From Candidatus Bathyarchaeota archaeon (GTDB lineage Archaea > Thermoproteota > CALKCG01 > B24 > DRYS01): a DNA stretch of 64,000 bases. Shown in pieces: positions 49,653-60,164 of this stretch; positions within the stretch are counted from its first letter, which is position 1, and every line of letters starts with the position of its first letter. Under the pieces are notes generated by a model that did not search any database, was not told the origin of the DNA, and saw nothing but the letters and a program-made list of their open reading frames with translations. The translations under genes and the position numbers were made by a program. The stretch covers positions 94,523 through 158,522 of the forward strand of contig JAGTQC010000005.1 of assembly GCA_018396535.1 (NCBI GenBank), written 5' to 3'.

Positions 49653-50639
49653 ATGTTTTCTAATGGTGTACTAGTATATTCTGAATACGATGAAGGAGCT
49701 ATACATCCTGTTGCGTTTGAACTCTTAGGTAAATCACGTGAGATAGCTGATAGGTTGGGTGTCGAAGTTTGGGGGGTTATAGTCGGCTATAGGATTGGAG
49801 ATGATAAAGCTCGAGAGTTGATATACTATGGTGCTGATAGGGTTTTCATATATGATCATCCTAGGCTCGAGTATTTCGATCCAGTACTATATAGGGATGT
49901 ATTGGTCGATCTAGTAGAGAGGGTTAACCCCTCAGTCTTCCTCTTCGGAGCGACGCCTCTAGGTAGGAGTTTAGCTCCTAGAGTAGCTGCAGCGATAGGT
50001 GCAGGTTTAACTGCTGATTGTATAGATATTCAGGTAGATGAGAATGGGGATATAATCCAGGTTAGACCAGCTTTCACAGGAAATATACTAGCTTATATAA
50101 AGACTACTAGTCGTCCAGTTATGTCTACGGTTAGGTATAGGGTTATGAAGATGCCTAATCGTGATACTAGTAGGGTTGGTGAGATTATAAGGTTAGCATA
50201 TAGTTTGGGGAGAGACTCAGGGATTAGGGTACTAGGTAGGATATCTAGGAGGAGTGTGGATCTGGGTAGAGCGGATATAGTGGTAGCTGGAGGTAGGGGG
50301 TTTAGGAAGAAGGAGGATCTAAAAATGTTGGAGGATTTAGCTAACCTTCTCGGTGGTGTTGTAGGAGTTAGTAGGCCTCTAGTAGATGAGGGTTGGATGC
50401 CTCGTGAACGTCAAGTAGGGTTTAGCGGTAATACCGTTAAGCCTAGACTCTATATGGCTTTCGGCATATCTGGTTCTCCACAGCATATAGCGGGTATGAG
50501 AGGTTCTGAAGTGGTAGTAGCTGTTAATATAGATCCTTCAGCACCTATATTCAAGATAGCAGATTACGGTATAATCGGTGATCTATACGAAGTTATACCT
50601 AAACTTATAGAGGAGTTAAATAGGATTAAACGTGGATGA
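49653..50639 (+). CDS. etfA: Electron transfer flavoprotein alpha subunit
   Basis: VFLFGATPLGRSLAPRVAAAIGAGLTADCIDI...VVAGGRGFRKKEDLKMLEDLANLLGGVVGVSRPLVDEGWM...AFGISGSPQHIAGMRGSEVVVAVNIDPSAPIFKIADYGIIGDL. Confidence 0.93.
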   Translation: MFSNGVLVYSEYDEGAIHPVAFELLGKSREIADRLGVEVWGVIVGYRIGDDKARELIYYGADRVFIYDHPRLEYFDPVLYRDVLVDLVERVNPSVFLFGATPLGRSLAPRVAAAIGAGLTADCIDIQVDENGDIIQVRPAFTGNILAYIKTTSRPVMSTVRYRVMKMPNRDTSRVGEIIRLAYSLGRDSGIRVLGRISRRSVDLGRADIVVAGGRGFRKKEDLKMLEDLANLLGGVVGVSRPLVDEGWMPRERQVGFSGNTVKPRLYMAFGISGSPQHIAGMRGSEVVVAVNIDPSAPIFKIADYGIIGDLYEVIPKLIEELNRIKRG

Positions 50640-50642
50640 GGT

Positions 50643-52031
50643 ATGCGTTCATCGATAGATAGGTTCATAGTAGAAGAGCTTTCATCTATAGTAGGTGAGG
50701 AGAATATCGTATTCGGTCTAGATAGGGTTGAAAGCTATCTTCTAGATGAGACACCCCCGCCTATAAGACCAGAGCCGTGTAGAGATATCGTAGTAGTTAA
50801 ACCAGCATCTACAGAGGAGGTTTCAGCTATACTTAAGCTAGCCTCTGATAGGATGATACCCGTCTTCCCTAGAGGTGGTGGTACAGGTCTTGTTGGTGGA
50901 TGCATACCTACTCGTAGTGGTATAGTACTATGTCTAGAACGGATGAATAGGATAGAGATCGATATAGATAATATGATAGCTGAAGTAGAAGCAGGTGCTA
51001 CACTCCACGATCTAATCGAAGCTGCAGATAAGGCTGATCTATTCTTCCCCCCTCATCCTGGTGATGAGTATGCTCAGATAGGTGGTTTAATAGCTTGCAA
51101 TGCTGGTGGAGCTAGAGCTGTAAGAACTGGTGTTATGCGTAACTATGTTAGAGGTATAGAAGCCGTACTACCTACAGGTGATGTATTAAAGCTTGGAGGT
51201 AAGCTTCTCAAGAATAATACCGGCTATGATATAATGCAGCTCATAGTAGGTAGTGAAGGTACCCTAGCTGTGATAACCAAAGCTTTCATAAGATTGTATC
51301 CTAAGCTTCCATTCTCTATAACGATGGTTGTTCCATTCGATAGTAGATCTAAAGCTTTGAAAACCGTACCTGCGATAATGAAATCTGGTATAACACCCCT
51401 AGCTTTAGAGTATGTAGAGAGGATACCGGTAGAGCTTTCAGCATCTAGACTAGGTTTAGAATGGCCGTGTAGGGATGGTGAAGCCTTCCTTATAATAATA
51501 CTTGCAGAACAGGATGAGGATTATCTATACAGGTTATGCGAGAAACTCCTAGATATATGCTTAGAATTCGGTAGTTTCGAACCTATAGTAGCTGAGAGAC
51601 GTGATGAACAGGATAGGATACTTAAGATTAGGAGTGAGATCTATACAGCTTTGAAACCAGGTATGGTAGATATACTAGATGTAACCGTTCCACCAGCATC
51701 GATAGGATTACTGATGGATAGGGTGGAGGAGATAGCTAGAAGTTATGGTACATATCTACCAGCTTATGGTCATGCAGGTGATGGAAATATACATGTACAT
51801 ATAATGCGTGAGGAGGGTTGGGATACGAGGATATACGATGATATTAGGGATAGGATATATAGTGTAGCTTTAGAACTTGGAGGAGTTATAACCGGGGAGC
51901 ATGGTATAGGATTCGTTAGGAAGAGTAGCCTCCTACGCTTCTCCAATCCTGTATACATAGATTTGATAAGGAGGATTAAACAAATCTTCGATCCGAATAA
52001 TATATTGAACCCGGATAAGCTACTACCCTAG
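50643..52031 (+). CDS. GlcD/lactate dehydrogenase-type FAD-linked oxidase
   Basis: VFPRGGGTGLVGGCIPTRSGIVLCLERMNRI...PGDEYAQIGGLIACNAGGARAVRTGVMRNYVRGIEAVLPTGD...YGHAGDGNIHVHI...GEHGIGFVRK. Confidence 0.93.
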   Translation: MRSSIDRFIVEELSSIVGEENIVFGLDRVESYLLDETPPPIRPEPCRDIVVVKPASTEEVSAILKLASDRMIPVFPRGGGTGLVGGCIPTRSGIVLCLERMNRIEIDIDNMIAEVEAGATLHDLIEAADKADLFFPPHPGDEYAQIGGLIACNAGGARAVRTGVMRNYVRGIEAVLPTGDVLKLGGKLLKNNTGYDIMQLIVGSEGTLAVITKAFIRLYPKLPFSITMVVPFDSRSKALKTVPAIMKSGITPLALEYVERIPVELSASRLGLEWPCRDGEAFLIIILAEQDEDYLYRLCEKLLDICLEFGSFEPIVAERRDEQDRILKIRSEIYTALKPGMVDILDVTVPPASIGLLMDRVEEIARSYGTYLPAYGHAGDGNIHVHIMREEGWDTRIYDDIRDRIYSVALELGGVITGEHGIGFVRKSSLLRFSNPVYIDLIRRIKQIFDPNNILNPDKLLP

Positions 52032-52033
52032 GA

Positions 52034-53182
52034 TTAGTATGGTGGATGGAATATTGTTGCAGCTATATATCTAACACCTCCATCACAGTAGATTTTATCA
52101 TCCTTATCGTTGAAATAGTATACTGTAAGTATCCTTCCATCTGGTAGCTCTGTAGATCTTGGATATCCTAGATCGCTACTCCCTCCATCATCTCTGATAA
52201 TTATCTCAGGACCCCATGTAGCTCCGCCATCATAGCTTATCCTAGCTCTAATACCGTATGGTGGTGCTCTATACCCGTATACGCATAGCAGTCCTCCCCC
52301 CCTAAGCGGTGTTAGCGATGCAGGTGCACCCCACCTATTAACCCTAGATAGGAATCTCCAGGTTAAGCCCCCATCCTCTGAGATATAGAGCTCCGTCCAT
52401 TGAAACCTCCAATCAGGCCAGAGTACTCTTAAAGCTACAGCTATCCTCCCATCATCCAGTATAGCTGGGTATGGGCATATACGAGGTATATCAGGGTTCA
52501 ACGATAGTATATATGATAGGAACCTCCAGCTTACAGCTCCATCCGTACTAACTAGAACCATAGGTCTACCCTCAGGCTCAACCATCCTATAACCCTTCAT
52601 AGTCTCATCATATCTAATACCCTGTACGAATAGCATTATATCCCCATCGTAGGATATATAGGATGGTCTAGCATGTATTGTATCGAATAGCTGATCCCAT
52701 AGTATATACGGCCCCTCCCAAGTATAGCCCTTATCTCTAGTAACGAAGTATGCTGTAGGACCAATCTCCCTACCTAACGGCGGCTCTACAGCTATACCGC
52801 TCAACCCATCCCCTATATCTATAGGTTTAGGTTTAGGTAGAGGTTCTCCATCAGTCATATAGTACTGTATCCTCGCTCTTAAACATGCCTTACTCTCTAC
52901 CACGACCCTTAGAGATTCCTCAAGCCATGTATATCCTCCATCCATACTTCGAATTACTACAAACTGTCCTCCATCATACTGTATCCTCCTATGCCTAACA
53001 TCCTCTACAGAACTATACCTACACTTATTACGTACAAAACCAGCTAGTACCTCACCTCCACCGAAATTCCATAACCCACAGTTAAACGGCCAGCCTGCAT
53101 ACTCATCATCCCTACGGTAGACTACTATATTCTCATACTCTTCGAGTCTACATACCTTCATACAATCCGATCCCCCATCCAT
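52034..53182 (-). CDS. BNR-repeat/sialidase-like exo-glycosidase fold protein
   Basis: Multiple SxDGGxTW Asp-box-like repeats: SMDGGYTWLEE, STDGAVSWRFL, SEDGGLTWRFL, SYDGGATWGPE. Confidence 0.85.
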   Translation of the reverse strand: MDGGSDCMKVCRLEEYENIVVYRRDDEYAGWPFNCGLWNFGGGEVLAGFVRNKCRYSSVEDVRHRRIQYDGGQFVVIRSMDGGYTWLEESLRVVVESKACLRARIQYYMTDGEPLPKPKPIDIGDGLSGIAVEPPLGREIGPTAYFVTRDKGYTWEGPYILWDQLFDTIHARPSYISYDGDIMLFVQGIRYDETMKGYRMVEPEGRPMVLVSTDGAVSWRFLSYILSLNPDIPRICPYPAILDDGRIAVALRVLWPDWRFQWTELYISEDGGLTWRFLSRVNRWGAPASLTPLRGGGLLCVYGYRAPPYGIRARISYDGGATWGPEIIIRDDGGSSDLGYPRSTELPDGRILTVYYFNDKDDKIYCDGGVRYIAATIFHPPY

Positions 53183-53191
53183 ATTGGTAGG

Positions 53192-53944
53192 CTAGGATAT
53201 GATACGTCTAAGATTATCTATACACTTCCTTACACAATCTAGCGGTGGGTATGGGTAGCTCTCCTGCTCGATTATAAACCATTCTGTTCCACCGATTTCG
53301 ATACATAGATCTATAAACTCCCTCCACCTCATATCACCCTCACCTATAACAACTCTATCACTCATCCTCGAATACTCCTTTAGATGTACTGTTACAGCTC
53401 TCCTAGGATACCTCTTAACTATATCGAATACCTCATCTACAGTAAGACCTGCACGCATAGCATTACCCGTATCCAGCTGCATAATAACATCTGATCTAGT
53501 ATTCTTGAAGAATATATCCCAGGGTACCTCCCCATCCAAAGGTTTAAACTCTACGGTATGATTATGGTAACCTATACGTATACCGTAGCGTTCAAGCTTA
53601 CCAGCTAGATCGTTGAATAACCTAGCTGCCTCCACCCATCTATCCCTAGACCCCCTCATATACTCTGGTAGACTAGGAACTATGATGAATCTATTACCTA
53701 ACCTAAGATTAAACTCGACTGTATTATCGAAACAGATTCCTAGAAGCGCATCGATACCGGTATGCGAGCCAGCTACCTCCAACCCATACTCATCTAGCAT
53801 CCCCTTAAGCTCATCAGCATCATATCCATAGTATCCTGCAAACTCGACACCCTCATACCCCATATCAGCTACAGCTTTTAAACACCCTCTTAGATCACGT
53901 CTACAATCCTCCCTTATCGAGTAGAGTTGTAGAGCTATACGAAT
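53192..53944 (-). CDS. Sugar phosphate isomerase/epimerase (AP endonuclease family 2 fold); start uncertain (track ORF to 54052)
   Basis: IRIALQLYSIREDCRRDLRGCLKAVADMGYEGVEFAGYYG...IGYHNHTVEF...VTVHLKEY...GEGDMRWREFIDLC. Confidence 0.88.
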   Translation of the reverse strand: MRIALQLYSIREDCRRDLRGCLKAVADMGYEGVEFAGYYGYDADELKGMLDEYGLEVAGSHTGIDALLGICFDNTVEFNLRLGNRFIIVPSLPEYMRGSRDRWVEAARLFNDLAGKLERYGIRIGYHNHTVEFKPLDGEVPWDIFFKNTRSDVIMQLDTGNAMRAGLTVDEVFDIVKRYPRRAVTVHLKEYSRMSDRVVIGEGDMRWREFIDLCIEIGGTEWFIIEQESYPYPPLDCVRKCIDNLRRIIS

Positions 53945-54109
53945 ACCACCCACAGCAAACCGCCTCGATAATCGATCAACCGAGATAGAATATAAATGAG
54001 TTACCCCCCTTCTAGAATATAGGTTCAAGGATAATAGCCCTACCAGGATCACCGATTAATCACAGCTGATAAAGTTAAATAAAGGCCTAGATAGAAGTCT
54101 AATTTCTAG

Positions 54110-54340
54110 GTGATCTATTTGGTCGAGTACGAACTTCAATTAGCACCAATACATAGGCTTATAAAGAAAGCTGGAGCTATGCGTGTAAGCGAGAGTGCAG
54201 CTGAAGAGTTAAGAAGAGTTCTAGAGGATATAGGTATGAGGATAGGGCGTGAAGCAGCTAAATTCGCATCCCACGCGGGTAGAAAGACTATTAGAGCTGA
54301 GGATATAAGGCTAGCCGTTAGCAGTATCCTGAGGATGTAG
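54110..54340 (+). CDS. Archaeal histone
   Basis: LQLAPIHRLIKKAGAMRVSESAAEELRRVLEDIGMRIGREAAKFASHAGRKTIRAEDIRLAV. Confidence 0.93.
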   Translation: MIYLVEYELQLAPIHRLIKKAGAMRVSESAAEELRRVLEDIGMRIGREAAKFASHAGRKTIRAEDIRLAVSSILRM

Positions 54341-54497
54341 TCTTTTTAAAATCTAGACGTTAAATATACGCTATGTTTCCTATGATAAGCTTTATCCTAC
54401 CCCATCCTTAAACCACCCACCTTCTCGGATAACGTTTATATCCTAGGCTTATTCATCTCTTACCTTGCTTAGAATATAATATAGCGTATAATTTGGG

Positions 54498-56153
54498 GTG
54501 GTATGTATCATGTCTGAGCGTAGGGTTGTAAGAGCTCCGGTATTGATACTTAAGGAGGGTACGACTCGTCAAAGAGGTAGGGAGGCTCAGCGTCAGAATA
54601 TCCTAGCGGTTAGGATAGTAGCGGAGATGCTGAAATCGACTCTAGGACCTAGGGGTATGGATAAGATGCTCGTAGATAGTATCGGTGATATAACGATAAC
54701 TAACGATGGAGCTACCATAATGGATGAGATAGAAGCTGAACATCCAGCTATCAAGCTCCTAGTTAACGTAGCTAAGACCCAGGATAAGGAGGTTGGTGAT
54801 GGAACCACTACAGTAGTTGTACTAACCGGTGCTCTAGTAAAGAAGGCTGAGGAGCTTCTAGATAGGGATATACATCCATCCATCATATGCTCAGGCTTCA
54901 GGAAGGCTGAAGCTAAAGCTCAGGAAGTCCTACAGAGGATAGCTAAACCTGTAGATCTAAGCGATAAGACTACGCTCATCAATATAGCATCAACAGCTAT
55001 GAGGAGTAAGAGTGTAGAGTATCTTAGAGATTATCTAGCATCGATAGCCGTCGATGCAGTCTTAAGGATAGTAGAGGATAGGGATGGTAAGAAGTATGCA
55101 GATCTAGATAATATACAGGTGATAAAGAAGCCTGGTAAAAGTATAGCTGAGACGCAGCTTATCAATGGTTTAATAATAGATAAGGAGGTTGTACATCCAA
55201 GTATGCCTAAACGTATAGAGAATGCTAGGATAGCGTTACTAAACTGCCCCTTAGAGATAGAGAAGACGGAGTTTAGTGCTGAGATAAGGATTAGGGATCC
55301 ATCGCAGATGAAGGCTTTCCTAGATGAGGAGGCTAGGATGCTTAAGGATATGGTTGATAAGATTGCTGCTACAGGTGCTAACGTAGTATTCTGTCAGAAG
55401 GGTATAGATGATATGGCTCAATACTTCCTAGCTAAGAAGGGTATACTAGCAGTAAGAAGGGTTAAGAAGTCTGATATGGATAAGCTTTCGAGAGCTACAG
55501 GAGCAAGAATAGTAACAAACATAGAAGATCTAAGAACAGAGGATCTAGGAACAGCAGAACTAGTAGAAGAGAGGAAGATAGGAGAGGATAGGATGGTATT
55601 CGTAGAAGGTTGTAGGGATCCGAAGGCTGTAGCTATACTCGTAAGAGGAGGATTCGAGAGAGCTGTAGATGAAGCTGAGCGATCACTACACGATGCTCTA
55701 TCAGTCGTAGCAGATATAGTTAAAGATCCGAGGATAGTATACGGTGGTGGTGCAGTAGAAGCGGAGATAGCTAAGGAGATACGTAGATTCGCTACGCAGA
55801 TAGGTGGTAGAGAACAGCTTGCAGTACAAGCATTCGCAGAAGCTATAGAGATGATACCTCAAGCTCTAGCTGAGAATGCAGGTCTAGACCCCATAGATAT
55901 ACTAGTAGAGCTTAGAGCTAAGCATGAAGAACCTGAAGGCTATAAGTATGGTGTAGACGTATTCTCTGGTAAAGTAGCGGATATGAGCGTACTAAACGTT
56001 ATAGAGCCAGTCATAGTTAAGAGTAAAGCAATCTCAGCAGCTGTAGAAGCAGCTATAACGATACTAAGGATAGATGATGTAGTAGTAGCTAGTAAGCCTC
56101 TAGAAAAGGAGAAGGGTAAGGAGAAGGAGACTCCACCATCAGAATTCGATTAA
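54498..56153 (+). CDS. Thermosome (group II chaperonin) subunit
   Basis: [78 protein letters not shown]. Confidence 0.97.
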   Translation: MVCIMSERRVVRAPVLILKEGTTRQRGREAQRQNILAVRIVAEMLKSTLGPRGMDKMLVDSIGDITITNDGATIMDEIEAEHPAIKLLVNVAKTQDKEVGDGTTTVVVLTGALVKKAEELLDRDIHPSIICSGFRKAEAKAQEVLQRIAKPVDLSDKTTLINIASTAMRSKSVEYLRDYLASIAVDAVLRIVEDRDGKKYADLDNIQVIKKPGKSIAETQLINGLIIDKEVVHPSMPKRIENARIALLNCPLEIEKTEFSAEIRIRDPSQMKAFLDEEARMLKDMVDKIAATGANVVFCQKGIDDMAQYFLAKKGILAVRRVKKSDMDKLSRATGARIVTNIEDLRTEDLGTAELVEERKIGEDRMVFVEGCRDPKAVAILVRGGFERAVDEAERSLHDALSVVADIVKDPRIVYGGGAVEAEIAKEIRRFATQIGGREQLAVQAFAEAIEMIPQALAENAGLDPIDILVELRAKHEEPEGYKYGVDVFSGKVADMSVLNVIEPVIVKSKAISAAVEAAITILRIDDVVVASKPLEKEKGKEKETPPSEFD

Positions 56154-56217
56154 CCCTGTAAAGAAAATTTTTTATCTAATCCCCCATCTAACCTATCTCC
56201 TTAGCTCGAATATGTAT

Positions 56218-56292
56218 GCTCCGGTGGTGTAGCCCGGCCAAGCATAGGAGGCTCTCACCCTCCTGACGCGGGTTCAAATCCCGCCCGGAGCA
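56218..56292 (+). tRNA. tRNA-Glu (anticodon CTC)
   Basis: GCTCCGG...CCGGAGCA acceptor stem; anticodon stem GGAGG/CCTCC with loop CTCTCAC; T-arm GCGGGTTCAAATCCCGC. Confidence 0.92.
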
Positions 56293-56359
56293 TTATCCAA
56301 CCCTAATAGGTTTCAGAGGGGAAGATTTTAATCCACCAGTAGCTAGCGATGGCTTAATC

Positions 56360-56980
56360 ATGAAGTTTATAGTAGTATCCGGTACTCCTGGTGTAGGTAA
56401 ATCTACGATCTCATCTAGGTTAGCTGAGAAGATGCGTTTCGATCTCATAGATCTTAATAGATGGCTTATATCTGAGGGTTTAATCATAGGATTCGATGAA
56501 TATCGTAGAACGAGTATAGTCGATCTAGAATCGGCTAGGATTAGATTCTCCGAGTTTAAACCTACACGTAATACGATAGTAGAGGGTCATCTAGCCCACC
56601 TAGTAGTACCGGTAGATTCTGTAAGCCTAGTTTTCATAATTAGATGCCACCCGATCGTATTAGCTAAGAGGCTAGCTAGCCTAGGCTATAGCGTAGATAA
56701 GATTCTAGAGAATATCGAAGCAGAGCTACTAGGTGTATGCTTAGAGGAGGCTATCGATGCATACGGATCGGATATAGTATACGAGGTAGATAACTCCTAT
56801 AGATGCTTAGATTCAGTTGTGGATGAGATGGTATGCATAATATCTAGTAGAGGTGGAGGATCAGCTTCAGAACGTATAGACTGGTTCTCCAGGTTATCGA
56901 GTGAAGGAATCCTAGATAGAGTACTTATAGCTGTAGAATCTAGAAGCCTAGATCCTATAAGCAGCATCATAGATTCATAA
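56360..56980 (+). CDS. Adenylate kinase family protein (AK6/Fap7-like)
   Basis: MKFIVVSGTPGVGKSTISSRLAEKMRFDLIDLNRWLISEGLI...VEGHLAHLV...IIRCHPIVLAKRLASLGYSVDKILENIEAELLGVCLEEA. Confidence 0.9.
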   Translation: MKFIVVSGTPGVGKSTISSRLAEKMRFDLIDLNRWLISEGLIIGFDEYRRTSIVDLESARIRFSEFKPTRNTIVEGHLAHLVVPVDSVSLVFIIRCHPIVLAKRLASLGYSVDKILENIEAELLGVCLEEAIDAYGSDIVYEVDNSYRCLDSVVDEMVCIISSRGGGSASERIDWFSRLSSEGILDRVLIAVESRSLDPISSIIDS

Positions 56981-57022
56981 GGGTATAGCTTAAATGATCG
57001 TTTATCATGTATCCTATTATGG

Positions 57023-57232
57023 ATGGTATCGAATCGGAGGAGAGGTTTCATAATAGTTAGATGCCCATACTGTAGTAATCTATCCATAGCTAAGATCAGC
57101 TATAGGAGTAGGAGCTGCAGCTTCTGTGGTAGAAGGTTTACCATATCCCAGGCTACGATAGTTAAGTATGCGGATGATGCTAGGATGGCTTCTGAGATAG
57201 TTAGATCTCTTAAGAAACGTTTAAGGGTCTAG
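57023..57232 (+). CDS. Small zinc-ribbon protein (DUF1922-like)
   Basis: FIIVRCPYCSNLSIAKISYRSRSCSFCGRRFTI two CxxC pairs. Confidence 0.75.
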   Translation: MVSNRRRGFIIVRCPYCSNLSIAKISYRSRSCSFCGRRFTISQATIVKYADDARMASEIVRSLKKRLRV

Positions 57233-57262
57233 ATAACCCTAGATTTCTAAGAGGTTTAGGTT

Positions 57263-57685
57263 ATGAGCCTAGCTTCGAGAAGGTTTGTAGAAGAGTTATC
57301 GAAGCTTATAGGTAGAGGTATAACAGTCGTAACTATCGAAGGTAGAAGCTTCTCAGGTAGGCTAGAAGGGTTCACGGTAGAAGGATTCGATGTATGCCTA
57401 TCAGATGCTAGATCATCCGATGGAAGCCTATATCCCAAGCTATTCGTAAGGGGTGGGCAGATAGCCTACATGTACAGTTCTGAGAAGCCTCTAGAACTTA
57501 AAGCATTAGCTGAGAGACTTGAAAGGGTATTCCCCAAGATGGTTAAATACTATGAGGATCAAGGTGTTATAATAGTTATGAATAAGGTTAAGGTAACAGA
57601 GCAGGGTGTAGTCGAGGGATCCGGACCTATAGCTGAGAGAGCTCAGAAGGTTTATGAAGAGTTTATGAAGGAAGCTGCAAGTTAA
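57263..57685 (+). CDS. LSm-like domain protein
   Basis: LSKLIGRGITVVTIEGRSFSGRLEGFTVEGFDVCLSDARSSDG...LFVRGGQIAYMY; Sm1/Sm2-like motifs. Confidence 0.75.
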   Translation: MSLASRRFVEELSKLIGRGITVVTIEGRSFSGRLEGFTVEGFDVCLSDARSSDGSLYPKLFVRGGQIAYMYSSEKPLELKALAERLERVFPKMVKYYEDQGVIIVMNKVKVTEQGVVEGSGPIAERAQKVYEEFMKEAAS

Positions 57686-57687
57686 TC

Positions 57688-58515
57688 TCAACCTATCTTT
57701 ATAGGATCGACTATAGACTTTAGTAGAGCTAGAGCGGATAGAGCAGCTATCATACTAGTCTTAGGATTCAGCGGAAACTGTACATTCCTAGTTTCTATAC
57801 GAAACTCCCCAAACTCACCCTCCACATACAGCTCATGGATATTCCTATCTACACCAGGATCTATATAGATCTTTACAGAAGTCCTATCAGCTCCTATACC
57901 TGCTAAAGCTATGGTGGAAGCTATATTCACAGATCTAGGTAGTAGTCTACATGCATCCCTAGCCGATCCATCGAATATAAGCGTAGGCTCCCTAACACTC
58001 TCAGGATCTATAGACATCTTCTCAACATACTCATCACCTATAAACGATCTAGGAGGCTTCCTAGTAGTTAACACAACCCTACGTATACCTCCGATACAGG
58101 CAGCTCTAATACCATCCACACCTACCACAGCCCCAGATGGTATATACACTCTCCTACCCATCCTAGAAGCCTCCTCCCTAATCCTAGATAGAAGATCCTC
58201 ATCGACTAGGGCACCTACACTCATTATCATCAAATCCTTACCAGATCTAAGTATAGGAATAGCATACATCCTCACAGCATCCTGGCTTGCAGCTTCGATT
58301 ACCAAATCTAGATCCTCAGATAGAAGCTCATCGAAGCTCCTAGCTATCCTAGGCTTACATCTAAGATCTGAAACCAAGGCTTCACACCTATCGATATTAC
58401 GATCGTAGACCACCCTAACCTCAACCCTAGGTACAACCCCGGAATCTATAGATCTAGCTATAAAGCCGCCTATAGCTCCACAACCTATGATACCTACTAC
58501 TAGATTCCTCACCAA
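57688..58515 (-). CDS. nadX: L-aspartate dehydrogenase
   Basis: VGIIGCGAIGGFIARSID...LVIEAASQDAVRMYAIPIL...GAVVGVDGIRAA...TTRKPP...NVASTIALAGIG. Confidence 0.9.
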   Translation of the reverse strand: MVRNLVVGIIGCGAIGGFIARSIDSGVVPRVEVRVVYDRNIDRCEALVSDLRCKPRIARSFDELLSEDLDLVIEAASQDAVRMYAIPILRSGKDLMIMSVGALVDEDLLSRIREEASRMGRRVYIPSGAVVGVDGIRAACIGGIRRVVLTTRKPPRSFIGDEYVEKMSIDPESVREPTLIFDGSARDACRLLPRSVNIASTIALAGIGADRTSVKIYIDPGVDRNIHELYVEGEFGEFRIETRNVQFPLNPKTSMIAALSALALLKSIVDPIKIG

Positions 58516-58588
58516 AGTCTAAAAGCTAGAGAATTAGTAGGATTCAAACATTTAAAGTTATCCTAGGATAAACCCTACTCTAGAAGAG

Positions 58589-59734
58589 CTATAGGATAGG
58601 CTTATTCCTCCTATACCTTCTACTCATCCTTATGAATGCTTGGAAATTCTCAACATCCATCTCGTACGGTATATCACCCTCAGAGCTTAGTATAAACCCT
58701 CCACCCGGGCTCCCTATCCTAAGCCTATCTAGTAGATGCTCCCTAAGCTCATCTATACTCATAAAACCTATATGCTTACTAAGCCCACCCTGAAGGCATA
58801 GCTTATCCCCATACTTCTCCTTCAACTCCTTTAGATCCATATTATCGGATGGACCTATAGGATTCAATACATCTAAACCAGCTTTAACTAGGAGTGGCAC
58901 TATAGCGTTTATATTACCATGACTATGCATATTAACGAATGCACCATACCTATGAGCTAGATCTATAGCCCTCCTATGCCAAGGATATATAAGCTCCTCG
59001 TAAAGCTTAGGATTCATAAACATACCCTTATTATAGCCTAGATCCTCAGGCCATCCTATCATCATAACCCCACGCTCCAATAGATTCTTCTCAGCTCTAA
59101 GATTCCACTCACCTATCTTATCTAGAAGCTTCTTGTAGAAATCCCTATTCATATACATATCCCTCAAGGTAACAGCTAGAGGACCCCTTAGAAAATACCA
59201 GACACCGGAGAAGAATCCGTTAATCCCAGCAGATGGGAAAAACCCCCTATCCACCACGTATCTAACAGCCTTCTCAACACCCCTATACCTCTCAGGATCA
59301 TCCGGATCAGGTAGCTCAAGCTTATCCAGATCATCCTCACACTCCACAGGATACTTTATATACTCCCTAGCCCAAACCCTCTTAGCAGTACCCATACGCC
59401 ATCTAGCACCAGTCTCCCACTCCACTACATAGCTATCAGGACCAGCTTCTAAAACCCTAGTAACCCTAAACCCACCGCCACCAACACCTATAAAGAAGTT
59501 ATCCATATACTCAGCTACACGTATAGCCCTCTCTAAATGCCTAAACTCCGGCTCACCAGCCGTAATCTCGTACGCAGCCCTCCTAGCCTCAGCCTCCACC
59601 TGTCTAACACCCTCCTCCACCACCGGGAAGAATTTAGCTCTAGCCATCTCGTTAGTAAACCCTATAGTTTGAGGAGTTATAGGAGGATCCTCGTGAAGAA
59701 TAGCTGATAATACACATTCAAACCTATTAACCAA
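58589..59734 (-). CDS. Uroporphyrinogen decarboxylase-family protein (methyltransferase-like, not HemE)
   Basis: URO-D-like fold pattern: YEELIYPWHRRAIDLAHRYGAFVNMHSHGNINAIVPLLVKAGLDVLNPIGPSDNMDLKELKEKYGDKLCLQGGLS. Confidence 0.82.
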   Translation of the reverse strand: MVNRFECVLSAILHEDPPITPQTIGFTNEMARAKFFPVVEEGVRQVEAEARRAAYEITAGEPEFRHLERAIRVAEYMDNFFIGVGGGGFRVTRVLEAGPDSYVVEWETGARWRMGTAKRVWAREYIKYPVECEDDLDKLELPDPDDPERYRGVEKAVRYVVDRGFFPSAGINGFFSGVWYFLRGPLAVTLRDMYMNRDFYKKLLDKIGEWNLRAEKNLLERGVMMIGWPEDLGYNKGMFMNPKLYEELIYPWHRRAIDLAHRYGAFVNMHSHGNINAIVPLLVKAGLDVLNPIGPSDNMDLKELKEKYGDKLCLQGGLSKHIGFMSIDELREHLLDRLRIGSPGGGFILSSEGDIPYEMDVENFQAFIRMSRRYRRNKPIL

Positions 59735-59807
59735 TACCGAACACCCTCCAACCTAGAAACTCCATAGACAAATATAGAGATATATAAACTTCAGGTATCA
59801 CGCTAGT

Positions 59808-60164
59808 CTATAGAAGCTTAATCCAGTACTCAGCAGCATCACCCAATACTACGCTACTCCTAGCATACTCAAACTCCTCAGGTGTATAAGCTAGTATCTC
59901 GAACGAATGAGTATCAGGTGCAAGCTTTCTAAGCATAGCTCCTCTAACATGGATAGGTACACCCCTAAACCTAGGTGAGACAACTATAAGATCTATATCA
60001 CTATCCTCTACCCAATCCCCTCTAGCATAGCTTCCGAAAAGGTATACCTCAGCATAGCCAAGCTCCCTAACGATATTCTCGAGGAATATCTTCAAAGCTC
60101 TACACACATCCTCAGGTAGACCCCTCAAATATAGATCCGGCAATCCTGATAACCTCCTCAGCAA
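59808..60164 (-). CDS. MNT-type nucleotidyltransferase (HEPN/MNT pair partner)
   Basis: VYLFGSYARGDWVEDSDIDLIVVS minimal NTase motif. Confidence 0.9.
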   Translation of the reverse strand: MLRRLSGLPDLYLRGLPEDVCRALKIFLENIVRELGYAEVYLFGSYARGDWVEDSDIDLIVVSPRFRGVPIHVRGAMLRKLAPDTHSFEILAYTPEEFEYARSSVVLGDAAEYWIKLL

